Shown here one piece after another: positions 1-6,695 of a stretch of 9,163 nucleotides of DNA. The stretch lies in assembly GCA_002404395.1 (NCBI GenBank), contig DHJP01000194.1, positions 18,215 through 27,377 on the forward strand, written 5' to 3'. The notes under the pieces are model-generated. The model searched no databases and was not told the DNA's origin. It was given only the letters and a program-made list of their open reading frames with translations. The translations under genes and the position numbers were made by a program. The number at the start of each line of letters is the position of its first letter. Positions within the stretch are counted from its first letter, which is position 1. The DNA comes from Clostridiales bacterium UBA4717. GTDB taxonomy: Bacteria > Bacillota > Clostridia > Oscillospirales > CAG-272.

Positions 1-1
1 A

Positions 2-532
2 GGTATCAGGATACTCAACCAAGAGCCTTGGGAATGTCTGTGCTCGTTTATCGTGTCGCAAAACAACAATATACCGAGGATCTCCAAAATAATCGACTCG
101 CTCTGCAGAGAGTGCGGCGAGCGTATAGATACCCCGTGGGGCGAAAAATTCGCCTTTCCGACTCCCGAAGCGACGGCGTCGCTCGGAGTTGACGGACTTT
201 TTGCCCTGCGCACCGGCTTCAGGGTAAAATACATATATGATGCGGCACGAAGGGTCGCCAGCGGCGAGACCGACCTTGAAGCGATCCGCGCCCTGTCTAC
301 CGACGAAGCGGCGGCGGAGCTTTGTAAAATACACGGAGTCGGCATAAAGGTCGCCTCCTGCGCCATGTTGTTTTCGCTTGAAAAATATGACGCTTTCCCG
401 ATCGACGTATGGGTCAGGAGACTGCTTGAAAAATATTTCCCGCCCGACTTCGACCCGAAAAGCTTCGGAGAATATGCCGGAGTTGCCGAGCAGTATCTTT
501 TCTATTATGAAAGATACATCGTAGGCAGATGA
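2..532 (+). CDS. OGG1-type DNA glycosylase (HhH-GPD), 5' end outside window
   Basis: Base-excision repair glycosylase/AP lyase of the HhH-GPD superfamily, closest in style to 8-oxoguanine DNA glycosylase, acting on oxidised or alkylated bases in DNA. The frame is open to the left edge and already reads family-typical sequence there (GIRILNQEPWECLCSFIVSQNNN). The GTG at 53, in the middle of that motif, is therefore not the start and the gene is truncated by the window. The helix-hairpin-helix with GVGIKVASC is at 335-361; its lysine (codon 347-349) matches the Schiff-base lysine of OGG1, and the following FPIDVWV carries the catalytic aspartate (codon 404-406). Both catalytic residues are present, so the enzyme looks functional. 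The stop is TGA at 530-532. The next gene starts about 100 bases on with no terminator visible between, so the two may be co-transcribed. Exact substrate is not readable from the sequence. Confidence 0.88.
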   Translation, partial: GIRILNQEPWECLCSFIVSQNNNIPRISKIIDSLCRECGERIDTPWGEKFAFPTPEATASLGVDGLFALRTGFRVKYIYDAARRVASGETDLEAIRALSTDEAAAELCKIHGVGIKVASCAMLFSLEKYDAFPIDVWVRRLLEKYFPPDFDPKSFGEYAGVAEQYLFYYERYIVGR

Positions 533-632
533 TCCGACACACAGCAGATATTCCCGCACAACGCATCGGAGATATCCGAAAAACACTGCTTGTGCGTGCC
601 GCTCACACCGCGGCGGAAAGCAAAGGTGCATT

Positions 633-1955
633 TTGAAAACCAAGGAGCAAGTGAAGAACACATTACTCGTGGTCGCTTTCGGCGTATGCCTGTATTTTGT
701 GCTGATGAACATTGAGTGGGTCAGCGCATTCTTCAAGCGCGCGCTCGGCATCATCTCGCCGCTCATCTACGGAGGGCTGGCGGCGGCAGTGCTCAACGTG
801 CTCATGTGCGGCATAGAACGGCTGTTAAACAAGATACCGTATAAAAAAGGAAGGCTTCCCGAGCGTTTGGTGACCGCCGTAAGTCTTGTGCTGTCGATCG
901 CAATTATTATCGGCGCGCTTACCGTCGTCGTAATACTGATAATTCCTCAGTTCGCATCCGCCGTACCGATAATCAAAGCCTCGTTTGAGAAGAATTGGGA
1001 CAATATCGCGGAATTCTGCAAAACGATCGGACTTGACAGCAGCAAGCTCAAGGAATATATCTCGGACTTCAAAGTGACAAACCTCGTAGGCAAGGTCACC
1101 GACAACCTCGGCACCGTGTTCGGCACGGTAGTGTCGGCGGCGTCCTCCATCACGGGCGGAGTTTTCATGACGGTGATATGCGCCGTCTGCTGCATATACA
1201 TACTTGCCGGTAAGCGTACGCTAGCGCGTCAGGCAAGCAAGTTGCTTTATTCATACGCTCCGAAAAAGGCCGCAGACAACATTTCATATACCGTAAAGCT
1301 TTTGAACAGCACTTTCAAAAAATTTCTTTCGGGTCAGTGTCTCGACGCGCTGATACTCGGACTGTTGCTTTTCTTCACTATGTTGATATTCCGACTTCCC
1401 TACTCGGGAGTCATATGCGCTATGACCGCAGTACTTGCGCTCATACCTTATATAGGAAGCTTTGTATCCTGCACGGTCGGCGCGTTTCTGATACTGCTTG
1501 TGGACCCCAAAAAGGCGATCGCTTTCGTGGTCATATTCCTCGTGGTCCAACAGGTCGAAGGCAATCTGATATATCCGCGTATTGTAGGCGGCTCGGTGGG
1601 ACTGCCCGCGCTTTGGACATTACTTGCCGTTTATGTAGGCGAAAAGCTTTTCGGCCTTATCGGAATGATACTCTTTATCCCGGTGTTCTCGGTGATCTAT
1701 ACGCTCTTGTCAAAAGACACCTCAACGAGGCTTGAAAAAAAGGGCATAAGCTTTGACGGCAGCGAGATCAAAGCGGCGTGTGAGGCGGGCATATCGGCAC
1801 ACGATGTGCCAAGCGCTCCCGAAGCCGACTCAGGCGCGGTTTCATCCGAGAACTCCGAAGCCGGCGGAAGCGGCGTTGAAACAGCTGATACGTCAAACAA
1901 AACAAAAGCGCAAAAATCAGGTCAAAAGTCAAAAAAATCCTTGACAAAAAAATAA
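633..1955 (+). CDS. AI-2E family transporter (PerM/YdiK-like membrane protein)
   Basis: Polytopic inner-membrane protein of the AI-2E exporter family (formerly UPF0118), whose members have been linked to autoinducer-2 export or Na+/H+ exchange; the substrate here is unknown. Hydrophobic segments run from about residue 10 to 355. Family signatures are present: PYIG at residues 272-275 and [20 protein letters not shown] from residue 306. The start is a TTG at 633, chosen because AAAGGTG lies at 622-628 and the N-terminus then leads directly into the first membrane helix; GTG 651 is an alternative with poorer spacing. The last 80 or so residues are not part of the family fold: an Ala/Ser/Glu-rich stretch followed by a Lys/Ser/Gln-rich tail ending SKKSLTKK, probably a disordered cytoplasmic tail. 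Its final codons contain the -35 element of the pyrG promoter. Probably transcribed with the upstream glycosylase. Confidence 0.88.
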   Translation: MKTKEQVKNTLLVVAFGVCLYFVLMNIEWVSAFFKRALGIISPLIYGGLAAAVLNVLMCGIERLLNKIPYKKGRLPERLVTAVSLVLSIAIIIGALTVVVILIIPQFASAVPIIKASFEKNWDNIAEFCKTIGLDSSKLKEYISDFKVTNLVGKVTDNLGTVFGTVVSAASSITGGVFMTVICAVCCIYILAGKRTLARQASKLLYSYAPKKAADNISYTVKLLNSTFKKFLSGQCLDALILGLLLFFTMLIFRLPYSGVICAMTAVLALIPYIGSFVSCTVGAFLILLVDPKKAIAFVVIFLVVQQVEGNLIYPRIVGGSVGLPALWTLLAVYVGEKLFGLIGMILFIPVFSVIYTLLSKDTSTRLEKKGISFDGSEIKAACEAGISAHDVPSAPEADSGAVSSENSEAGGSGVETADTSNKTKAQKSGQKSKKSLTKK

Positions 1956-1969
1956 AAGTGTGATATATT
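1941..1969 (+). promoter_or_regulatory. pyrG promoter, sigma-A type with extended -10
   Basis: TTGACA at 1941-1946, a 17-base spacer, then TATATT at 1964-1969 preceded by TG at 1961-1962 (extended -10). The -35 is a perfect consensus and lies within the last codons of the upstream membrane-protein gene. The expected transcription start is around 1976, giving a leader of about 98 nt before pyrG. No other convincing promoter lies between here and the pyrG start. Confidence 0.8.
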
Positions 1970-1984
1970 ATCACCGTGAACAAA

Positions 1985-2036
1985 GGCGTTCATCGACACA
2001 AGCCCGAGCTGTCTCGATGGACGCCGTATTCTTTTT
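1985..2036 (+). terminator. Leader terminator hairpin upstream of pyrG (candidate attenuator)
   Basis: GGCGTTCATCGA (1985-1996) pairs with TCGATGGACGCC (2014-2025) as a 12-bp stem with a single G-U pair. A U-rich run, TATTCTTTTT (2027-2036), follows. It sits just after the pyrG promoter and before its ribosome binding site, the layout of the pyrG attenuator known from Bacillus and Lactococcus. It could also end transcripts of the upstream gene, whose stop is at 1955. The transcript's 5' end, GTGAAC (1976-1981), can instead pair with GTTCAT (1988-1993), which would disrupt the terminator stem; this is inference. Confidence 0.7.
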
Positions 2037-2073
2037 GAAACTCACATACGCGCACAGGAAGGAAGTTGATCTC

Positions 2074-3696
2074 ATGGCAAGTGCAAAGTATATATTTGTG
2101 ACCGGAGGCGTTGTGTCCGGTCTCGGCAAAGGAATCACCGCCGCTTCTCTCGGAAGATTATTGAAGGCGCGCGGCCTTAAGGTCGCCGCGCAAAAGCTCG
2201 ACCCGTATGTAAATGTTGACCCCGGCACGATGAGCCCCTATCAGCACGGAGAGGTATACGTCACCGAGGACGGAGCGGAGACCGACCTTGATCTCGGTCA
2301 CTACGAACGCTTCATAGACGAGGACCTCAACCGTTTTTCCAATCTGACGACCGGCAAGGTATTTGCAAACGTTATCGCGAAAGAACGCCGCGGCGAATAT
2401 CTCGGAAGCACCGTTCAGTATATTCCGCACGTAACAAATGAGATCAAAAGCTTCATATACAGCGTTGCCGACAAAACCGGCGCGGATGTCGTTATCACCG
2501 AGATCGGCGGCACCACGGGAGATATCGAGAGCCGTCCGTTCATCGAAGCGATCAGGCAGGTCGGACTTGAAGTCGGACGTGAAAATTCGCTTTATGTGCA
2601 CGTAACGCTCGTGCCCTATCTCAGAGCGTCGGGCGAGCACAAATCAAAGCCCACCCAGCACTCGGTCAAGGAGCTTCAGGGTATGGGGATCAACCCGAAT
2701 ATCATCATACTTCGCACCGACGAGCCGATCGAAGACGAAAGTATCTTCAAAAAGATCGCCGGCTTCTGCAATGTCAAACCCGACTGCGTGATCGAAAATC
2801 AAACCATCCCCACGCTCTACGAAGCGCCTATCATGCTCGAAAACGCAGGATTTTCGGGAATCGTCTGCCGCGAGCTTTCGATAAACGCCCCCGAACCGGA
2901 TCTCACCGAATGGAAGGCAATGATCGACAGCATCCATTCGCGTAACAAGACCACCAAGATCGCACTTGTGGGCAAATATGTGGCGCTCCACGACGCGTAC
3001 CTTTCGGTGGCGGAGGCATTGAGGCACGCCGGATACGCACTCGGAAGCAAGATCGACATAAAATGGACAGACTCCGAAACGCTCGATCAAAGCAACATTG
3101 ACGCCGTACTCGGCGACGTTGACGGAATCATCGTGCCGGGAGGCTTCGGCGGCAGAGGCATTGAGGGAATGATACTTGCCGCAAAATATGCGCGCGAGCA
3201 CGGCAAGCCTTATTTCGGCATCTGCCTCGGTATGCAGATCGCCGTGATCGAATATGCACGCGATGTGCTCGGCTATGCCGACGCAAATTCACGCGAATTT
3301 GACGAAAATTCGACTCACCGCGTGATCGACTTCATGCCCGGTCAGAACGACGAAATTGACAAGGGCGGCACGCTCAGACTCGGAAGCTATCCTTGTGCGA
3401 TCGTTCCCGGCACGCTTATGGAGCGCTGCTACGGCAGCTCCGAGATAGGCGAGCGTCACCGTCACCGCTATGAGTTCAACAATGACTTCAGAAGCGAGCT
3501 TGAAGCCGCCGGACTGAAGATCAGCGGTACTTCGCCCGACAAAAGACTTGTCGAAACAGTCGAGATCGAAAATCATCCGTTCTTCATCGGCGTACAGTTT
3601 CATCCGGAGTTCAAGAGCCGTCCGAACCGTCCCCATCCGATCTTTTACGGCTTCGTAAAAGCGGCAATGGAGTCAAAGCCGACTGAAACCGACTGA
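2074..3696 (+). CDS. pyrG: CTP synthase (glutamine-hydrolysing)
   Basis: Cytosolic enzyme that converts UTP to CTP with ATP and glutamine, the last step of de novo pyrimidine nucleotide synthesis. It is 540 residues long, normal for the family. The N-terminal amidoligase domain (about 1-268) opens with [16 protein letters not shown], with the P-loop lysine at residue 19, then the UTP/Mg region [19 protein letters not shown] and [11 protein letters not shown]. The class I glutamine amidotransferase domain (about 300-530) has GICLGMQ with nucleophile Cys384 and QFHPEF with His510 and Glu512, so the full catalytic triad is present. Start ATG 2074 is preceded by AGGAAGG at 2056-2062. The frame is open further upstream to about 1960, but that part covers the promoter and leader hairpin and has no homology, so it is rejected. 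Regulation is probably by the leader hairpin at 1985-2036. A strong terminator follows at 3726-3770. Confidence 0.98.
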   Translation: MASAKYIFVTGGVVSGLGKGITAASLGRLLKARGLKVAAQKLDPYVNVDPGTMSPYQHGEVYVTEDGAETDLDLGHYERFIDEDLNRFSNLTTGKVFANVIAKERRGEYLGSTVQYIPHVTNEIKSFIYSVADKTGADVVITEIGGTTGDIESRPFIEAIRQVGLEVGRENSLYVHVTLVPYLRASGEHKSKPTQHSVKELQGMGINPNIIILRTDEPIEDESIFKKIAGFCNVKPDCVIENQTIPTLYEAPIMLENAGFSGIVCRELSINAPEPDLTEWKAMIDSIHSRNKTTKIALVGKYVALHDAYLSVAEALRHAGYALGSKIDIKWTDSETLDQSNIDAVLGDVDGIIVPGGFGGRGIEGMILAAKYAREHGKPYFGICLGMQIAVIEYARDVLGYADANSREFDENSTHRVIDFMPGQNDEIDKGGTLRLGSYPCAIVPGTLMERCYGSSEIGERHRHRYEFNNDFRSELEAAGLKISGTSPDKRLVETVEIENHPFFIGVQFHPEFKSRPNRPHPIFYGFVKAAMESKPTETD

Positions 3697-3725
3697 AAAA
3701 TATGCTTTTGCATATAAAAAAGTTT

Positions 3726-3770
3726 ATCCACTGCGTTTTGCCGCTCGGCATACGCAGTGGATTTTTGTTT
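3726..3770 (+). terminator. Intrinsic terminator of pyrG
   Basis: A perfect 11-bp stem, ATCCACTGCGT (3726-3736) with ACGCAGTGGAT (3752-3762), with an inner GCCG/CGGC pairing in the loop and a T-rich tail (TTTTTGTTT) at 3762-3770. It lies 30 bases after the pyrG stop. On the opposite strand a run of six T follows the stem after four bases, so it may also stop leftward transcripts arriving from the 4212 region, less efficiently. Confidence 0.9.
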
Positions 3771-3914
3771 GCGGGGCGCCGCCGTCCGAGCGGCAATTCC
3801 GCTTCGGTCAATTCGCAGCATACGGATGAATGATGACGGCTCCGCCCCGTGTTTTATATTACGATCGGCGTGATCGAAATATTTCATTTTCGCGCTGTTT
3901 TTCGATATTCGATC
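3771..3914. other. Intergenic stretch without a supported gene
   Basis: No frame here shows recognisable coding sequence. One bulged hairpin is visible, CCGAGCGG (3786-3793) with CCGCTTCGG (3799-3807). It has no T-run on either side and so is not a terminator. If the leftward promoter at 4219-4247 is active, this is the 3' untranslated part of that transcript. Confidence 0.5.
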
Positions 3915-4073
3915 TCATTTCATGCCATCGATCCTTTCAACCGTCGGCGAAACATACTTTTTTAATTTCTTCGCAACAGTTTTTTCGCTCTCGCTATTCG
4001 GCTTTTCCGCCGATAATTCGCGTTCTTCGGCAGCCGTGTTGCCGAAGTCCCGATCATTTTCAAGCTCTGCCAT
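3915..4073 (-). CDS. Possible small charged protein of 52 residues
   Basis: I do not recognise this protein. It starts at ATG 4073, preceded on its strand by GGAGGG at 4082-4077, only 3-4 bases from the start codon (close but usable). An in-frame TGA at 4088-4086 rules out a longer form. The product is very hydrophilic: an acidic N-terminal half rich in Glu/Asn/Ser, then a basic segment KTVAKKLKKYV and a C-terminal VERIDGMK. There is no signal peptide, membrane segment or cysteine. Support comes mainly from position: a perfect-consensus promoter (4219-4247) points at it, giving a leader of about 139 nt. That promoter overlaps the promoter of the HTH repressor gene, so the two are divergently controlled. 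It may be a regulatory partner of the repressor. The alternative is that the transcript is a non-coding RNA and this frame is chance. Confidence 0.42.
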   Translation of the reverse strand: MAELENDRDFGNTAAEERELSAEKPNSESEKTVAKKLKKYVSPTVERIDGMK

Positions 4074-4218
4074 ATGCCCTCCGCCTCACCATTTGATCAT
4101 TTCGCCGCCCGACAACGGATATCACCGTCATTTACGACAAGCGCCCGTTTCTCAATCCGCACCGCACATTTGCACTTTTTTCGCAAGCTGTGTATAGCCG
4201 ATACGCCTGCCTGTGAAT

Positions 4219-4247
4219 ATTATAGTCAATATATTGAGCATTGTCAA
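4219..4247 (-). promoter_or_regulatory. Perfect-consensus leftward promoter
   Basis: On the minus strand, TTGACA (4247-4242), a 17-base spacer and TATAAT (4224-4219) match the sigma-A consensus at all twelve positions. The predicted start is near 4212, reading toward the 52-residue frame at 4073-3915. Its spacer contains the palindrome TCAATATATTGA and it overlaps the rightward promoter of the HTH gene. Confidence 0.78.
4226..4237. promoter_or_regulatory. Candidate repressor operator (palindrome)
   Basis: TCAATATATTGA is a perfect 12-base palindrome. It lies between the -35 and -10 of the leftward promoter and its right half overlaps the -35 of the rightward promoter. A further half-site, TCAA at 4244-4247, forms TTGA-N6-TCAA with the palindrome's right arm. 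The spacing suits a dimeric XRE/Cro-type protein such as the one encoded just to the right, which would then repress both directions. The assignment is inference from position and symmetry. Confidence 0.45.
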
Positions 4248-4262
4248 GAGGTAGACTATGAT
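4234..4262 (+). promoter_or_regulatory. Promoter of the HTH regulator gene
   Basis: TTGAGC at 4234-4239, a 17-base spacer and TATGAT at 4257-4262: four and five matches to the consensus hexamers. The predicted start is near 4269, about 30 bases before the TTG start codon at 4299. The -35 overlaps the palindromic operator candidate and the leftward promoter. Confidence 0.6.
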
Positions 4263-4298
4263 AAAATAGAAAAAACGGTTGTCGGAGGTGCACATATT

Positions 4299-4499
4299 TT
4301 GATAAGCTATCGGCCATTTTACAGTACACTTTTTAAAAAGAACATCACCGAGTACAATCTGATCTACAGGCAGGGGCTAAGCGCAAACACTATACATCGA
4401 ATAAAGCACGGCGAAGCAATCAGTACAAGGACCCTTGATACACTGTGCTATATCCTCGACTGTCGGGTCGAAGATATTATTGAATTTGTAAAAGAATGA
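4299..4499 (+). CDS. Small XRE/Cro-C1-type HTH regulator (66 residues)
   Basis: DNA-binding protein consisting of little more than one Cro/C1-type helix-turn-helix domain (HTH_26-like family). The pattern ISYRPFYSTLFKKNITEYNL, then GLSANTIHRIKHGEAIS (recognition helix about residues 28-38), then TLDTLCYILDCRVEDIIEF is typical: these proteins start with a similar SYKPL-type motif and end with DCxxxDIIE. The start is TTG 4299, with GGAGGTG at 4284-4290 eight bases upstream and the family motif beginning right at this codon. An open frame extends to about 4074 but crosses the promoter and is not coding. No ligand or dimerisation domain is present. It lies next to overlapping divergent promoters and a palindrome, so autorepression and control of the leftward transcript are likely (inference). 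It converges on the thioesterase gene across a shared terminator. Confidence 0.9.
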   Translation: MISYRPFYSTLFKKNITEYNLIYRQGLSANTIHRIKHGEAISTRTLDTLCYILDCRVEDIIEFVKE

Positions 4500-4505
4500 T
4501 ACCTG

Positions 4506-4541
4506 AAAACGGCTCCGCGCCCAATGACGCGGAGCCGTTTT
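4506..4541. terminator. Bidirectional terminator between convergent genes
   Basis: A perfect 14-base inverted repeat, AAAACGGCTCCGCG (4506-4519) and CGCGGAGCCGTTTT (4528-4541), with an 8-base loop. The A-tract and T-tract are inside the repeat, so it works on both strands. It lies 6 bases after the HTH gene stop and 17 bases from the thioesterase stop and serves both genes. Confidence 0.9.
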
Positions 4542-4558
4542 ACTTTTGTCGCATTGAT

Positions 4559-4963
4559 TCATTTTTTAATACTGTCGGTACCGTACATCGTAAAAGTGCC
4601 GGTTGCGATCAGAGTGTCGTCTTTGTCGGTAACGCTGACCTCGCATACCGATACCCGCTTTCCGTTTCTCACGATCCTTGCTTTTGCATATATAACACCG
4701 GGGTACGCCGGGCTTAAAAAGTTTATGCTTGAATTTAAAGTCACCTTGTTCGTGCCAAACGACGCCGCGCAGACTCCCGCCGCCGTGTCCGCTACCGTGA
4801 ATATAACGCCGCCGTGAAGTATACCGTAGGCATTTTTCATGCCCTCGCGCGATTCAAGTTTGACCATGGCATAGCCCTCGCGAAGCTCAACTATGCTTAC
4901 GCCGTTATTGACCGCAAAATGATCGCGCTTGTTGAATTCTTCAATAAATGCCGCAAAATCCAT
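4559..4963 (-). CDS. PaaI-family hotdog-fold thioesterase
   Basis: Small cytosolic acyl-CoA thioesterase of the PaaI/YbgC-like hotdog superfamily, 134 residues, a full-length single domain. The defining motif is NAYGILHGGVIFTVADTAAG, with Asn44, His50-Gly-Gly and the acidic residue Asp59 at the start of the central helix. The later strands (KVTLNSSINFLSPAYPG, YAKARIVRNGKRVSVCEVSV, IATGTFTMYG) fit the family. Start ATG 4963 has AAGGA about 10 bases upstream. The substrate cannot be told; such proteins hydrolyse phenylacetyl- or hydroxybenzoyl-CoA type thioesters or salvage stalled acyl-CoA. It is in the same direction as mgtE, 233 bases downstream. I see no convincing promoter of its own, so read-through from mgtE is possible, though a 17-bp hairpin lies between. 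Confidence 0.92.
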   Translation of the reverse strand: MDFAAFIEEFNKRDHFAVNNGVSIVELREGYAMVKLESREGMKNAYGILHGGVIFTVADTAAGVCAASFGTNKVTLNSSINFLSPAYPGVIYAKARIVRNGKRVSVCEVSVTDKDDTLIATGTFTMYGTDSIKK

Positions 4964-5144
4964 ATGACCGTATTCCTTTCTTGTGAAGTGATATGCAGAA
5001 ATTTTGATAAAACAGCGCAGCTGTTAAAAATTCGTTTTTTTAGCCGTAAAAAATGTCGGGCACCTGACCTGCATTTATATGCGGTCTTTGCCGCTTTTGC
5101 CTAAACGCATTCGCTTTTCGTTTTTCGTCAGGATCAACGCCGAT

Positions 5145-5187
5145 GGGGTGTTAAAAACTCATTCTGAGTTTTTAACACCCCCTTTTT
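5145..5187 (+). terminator. 17-bp perfect hairpin with T-tract on the + strand
   Basis: GGGGTGTTAAAAACTCA (5145-5161) pairs perfectly with TGAGTTTTTAACACCCC (5165-5181) across a 3-base loop, and TTTTT (5183-5187) follows on the + strand. By shape it is a rightward terminator, yet both neighbouring genes run leftward and no rightward gene ends here. On the leftward mgtE transcript it would form the same stem with no U-run after it, so there it may protect the 3' end or only weakly terminate. Confidence 0.6.
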
Positions 5188-5196
5188 ATATTCGCA

Positions 5197-6546
5197 TTAT
5201 CCGCCGAGTCCGAGCACACGTACCGCCACATAGAAAAATATGAGAGTGGAACAGGTGTCGGAGATCGTCGCAATCAGCGGCGACGCCATAAGCGCCGGGT
5301 CAAGTTTTAACGCTTTTGCGATCATCGGCAGCATAGAACCGAGCATTTTGGAAAAAGAGACCGTCAATATTATCGTAACCGCAAGCGTGAGCGCGATCCC
5401 GAGGCAGTTCGGCTCACCGCGATATTTGATCAGTATGCGTACAGTGTTGATAAGTGCAAGACAAACTCCGACCGAAAAAGCAATTCGCAGCTCCTTCCAC
5501 AGCACTTTAAGAAAATCGCGCAAACGCACGTCTCCGGTAGCCATGTTTCTGATAACAAGCGTCGAGCTTTGCGAACCGGCATTTCCGGCTGTGCCCATTA
5601 TCATCGGTATAAACGCGACAAGGAGCGGCACAGAGTCAAACGCTGCCTCGTAATTTGTAATGATCGCACCGGTAAAGGTGGCAGACAGCATGAGTACAGT
5701 CAGCCACGGTATGCGCAGCTTTGCGTGCGCAAGCACTCCCGTGCGAAAATAGCTGTCGTCCGACGGCGTTATCGCCGCCATCTTTTCGATATCCTCGGTG
5801 GTCTCGTCCTCAATAACGTCAACCGCGTCGTCAATCGTCACAATGCCGACGAGCCTGCCCTCGGCGTCAGTGATCGGCATAGCCAGAAAGTCGTACTTGC
5901 CGAGCGCCTTTGCCACGTCCTCTCTGTCATCGGTCGTGTGCATACTGACCACGTTCGTGTCCATGATCCCGCCCACCGTGTCGTCGGGCGAAGCCATGAT
6001 AAGCTGCATAACGGTAAGCACTCCGAGCAGATGACGGCTTGCGTCGGTCACATAGCAGGTATAGATCGTTTCCTTATCAATACCGGTGCGCCTCAGGTGT
6101 TCAAAGGCTTCCGAAACGGACATCGCCGATTTGAAGTCGACAAACTCAACCGTCATAACGCTCCCGGCACTGTCCTTAGGATATTTAAGGATCTCGTTTA
6201 TCTGACCGCGCATTTCGCTCGAAGTATTAGCCAAAATACGCTTAACGAGATTTGAAGGCATTTCCTCAATGATATCGACCGTGTCATCAACATACATATC
6301 GTCAATGACCTCTTTAAGCTCCCGGTCGCTGAATGAGGCGATAAGCAATTTTTGCATATCGCTGTCCATTTCAACAAAGACCTCGCTCGCGAGATCTTTC
6401 GGCAAAAGCCTGAACAAAAGCGGAAGCTTATCTTCGGGCAGCTCGGCAAAACAAAGCGCAATATCAGCACTCTCGGTTTCGGAGTAAAGCTGCCGCAGTT
6501 GCCTGAAGTCTCGCGCTTCAAGCAGCTCAAGAATTTTTTCCTCCAT
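5197..6546 (-). CDS. mgtE: Magnesium transporter MgtE
   Basis: Homodimeric, Mg2+-gated magnesium channel of the cytoplasmic membrane, 449 residues, the usual length. Domains in order: cytosolic MgtE N domain (about 20-125, acidic, Mg-sensing), two CBS domains (about 128-248; GSVMTVEFV and GIMDTNVVSM open each), the connecting plug helix (about 250-275, VIEDETTEDIEKMAAI), then five membrane helices (about 280-445). The pore signatures are PMIMGTAGNAGSQSSTLVIR (314-333) and DPALMASPLIATISDTCS (416-433), including the conserved Asp430 that corresponds to the ion-selectivity aspartate. Start ATG 6546 has AAGGGA eight bases upstream. The gene has a perfect promoter at 6772-6744 and a structured leader of about 190 nt, so Mg2+-dependent leader control is plausible. 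Divergent from the rhs fragment; the thioesterase lies downstream in the same direction. Confidence 0.97.
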   Translation of the reverse strand: MEEKILELLEARDFRQLRQLYSETESADIALCFAELPEDKLPLLFRLLPKDLASEVFVEMDSDMQKLLIASFSDRELKEVIDDMYVDDTVDIIEEMPSNLVKRILANTSSEMRGQINEILKYPKDSAGSVMTVEFVDFKSAMSVSEAFEHLRRTGIDKETIYTCYVTDASRHLLGVLTVMQLIMASPDDTVGGIMDTNVVSMHTTDDREDVAKALGKYDFLAMPITDAEGRLVGIVTIDDAVDVIEDETTEDIEKMAAITPSDDSYFRTGVLAHAKLRIPWLTVLMLSATFTGAIITNYEAAFDSVPLLVAFIPMIMGTAGNAGSQSSTLVIRNMATGDVRLRDFLKVLWKELRIAFSVGVCLALINTVRILIKYRGEPNCLGIALTLAVTIILTVSFSKMLGSMLPMIAKALKLDPALMASPLIATISDTCSTLIFFYVAVRVLGLGG

Positions 6547-6555
6547 TTAATTATT

Positions 6556-6670
6556 CCCTTTTGTAAATCAGAAGGGCGTTGTTTCGATGACGGAACCCGC
6601 ACGGGCGTTCAGATAAATGCCGCAAGGAGCACGGCAGTATTATAACGATTTTCTCGCCCGTGAGGTTCCG
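6556..6670 (-). promoter_or_regulatory. Structured mgtE leader with RBS-sequestering hairpin
   Basis: In the leader RNA (minus strand), CACGGGCG (6662-6655) pairs with CGCCCGTG (6607-6600), and CGGAACC (6670-6664) with GGTTCCG (6597-6591): 15 base pairs with a small internal loop. An inner TGCCG/CGGCA hairpin lies at 6636-6618. Nearer the gene, CCCTT (6576-6572) can pair with AAGGG (6560-6556), which is the mgtE ribosome binding site. AACGCCC occurs twice (6609-6603 and 6580-6574); either copy can pair with GGGCG (6659-6655), so two exclusive folds are possible, one of which frees the binding site. I see no M-box consensus elements (such as GGTGAGGCTCC), and no T-run for termination. The switch model is inference. 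Confidence 0.5.
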
Positions 6671-6695
6671 AACTTCGATTACTTCCCGCGTCCAT
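6609..6695 (-). CDS. Possible 28-codon leader peptide in the mgtE 5' UTR
   Basis: A small frame begins at ATG 6695 and ends at TGA 6611-6609. It is preceded by AAAGGACAGG about 10-18 bases upstream and directly by a start-stop pair, ATGTAA. It spans the 5' arm of the long leader helix and the inner hairpin, so ribosomes translating it would open the structure. The peptide is polar at first and ends in a hydrophobic VLLAAFI. Leader peptides control some enterobacterial Mg2+ transporter genes, but no homology is claimed here. It may be a chance frame. Confidence 0.25.
   Translation of the reverse strand: MDAGSNRSSEPHGRENRYNTAVLLAAFI

Noticed and set aside
1960..2073. N-terminal extension of CTP synthase from an upstream ATG near 1960
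   Set aside because: It overlaps the -10 element and the terminator hairpin, has no ribosome binding site and no similarity to the family, whose members begin at the [16 protein letters not shown] sequence at 2074.
2158..3201. Leftward frames of 160 and 185 codons inside pyrG
   Set aside because: They lie wholly antisense to the conserved CTP synthase sequence, a common by-product of its codon usage.
3830..4197. Rightward frames of about 90 codons in the 3830-4197 stretch
   Set aside because: Low-complexity Ser/Phe-rich translations, no ribosome binding sites; they are the reverse of the leftward 52-residue frame and noncoding sequence.
4074..4298. Longer form of the HTH protein (141 residues)
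   Set aside because: The extension crosses two promoters and has no domain character; TTG 4299 has an ideal GGAGGTG eight bases upstream and matches the family's N-terminus.
5011..5025. Short inverted repeat AACAGC-N3-GCTGTT upstream of the thioesterase
   Set aside because: A possible operator or small hairpin, but six-base arms alone with no convincing promoter beside it are not enough to call it.
4814..5104. Rightward frame of 96 codons opposite the thioesterase
   Set aside because: Antisense shadow of the hotdog gene, with no ribosome binding site or recognisable domain.
5569..6255. Rightward frame of 228 codons opposite mgtE
   Set aside because: Its composition is that of an antisense shadow of a well-supported gene; no motif and no start signals.
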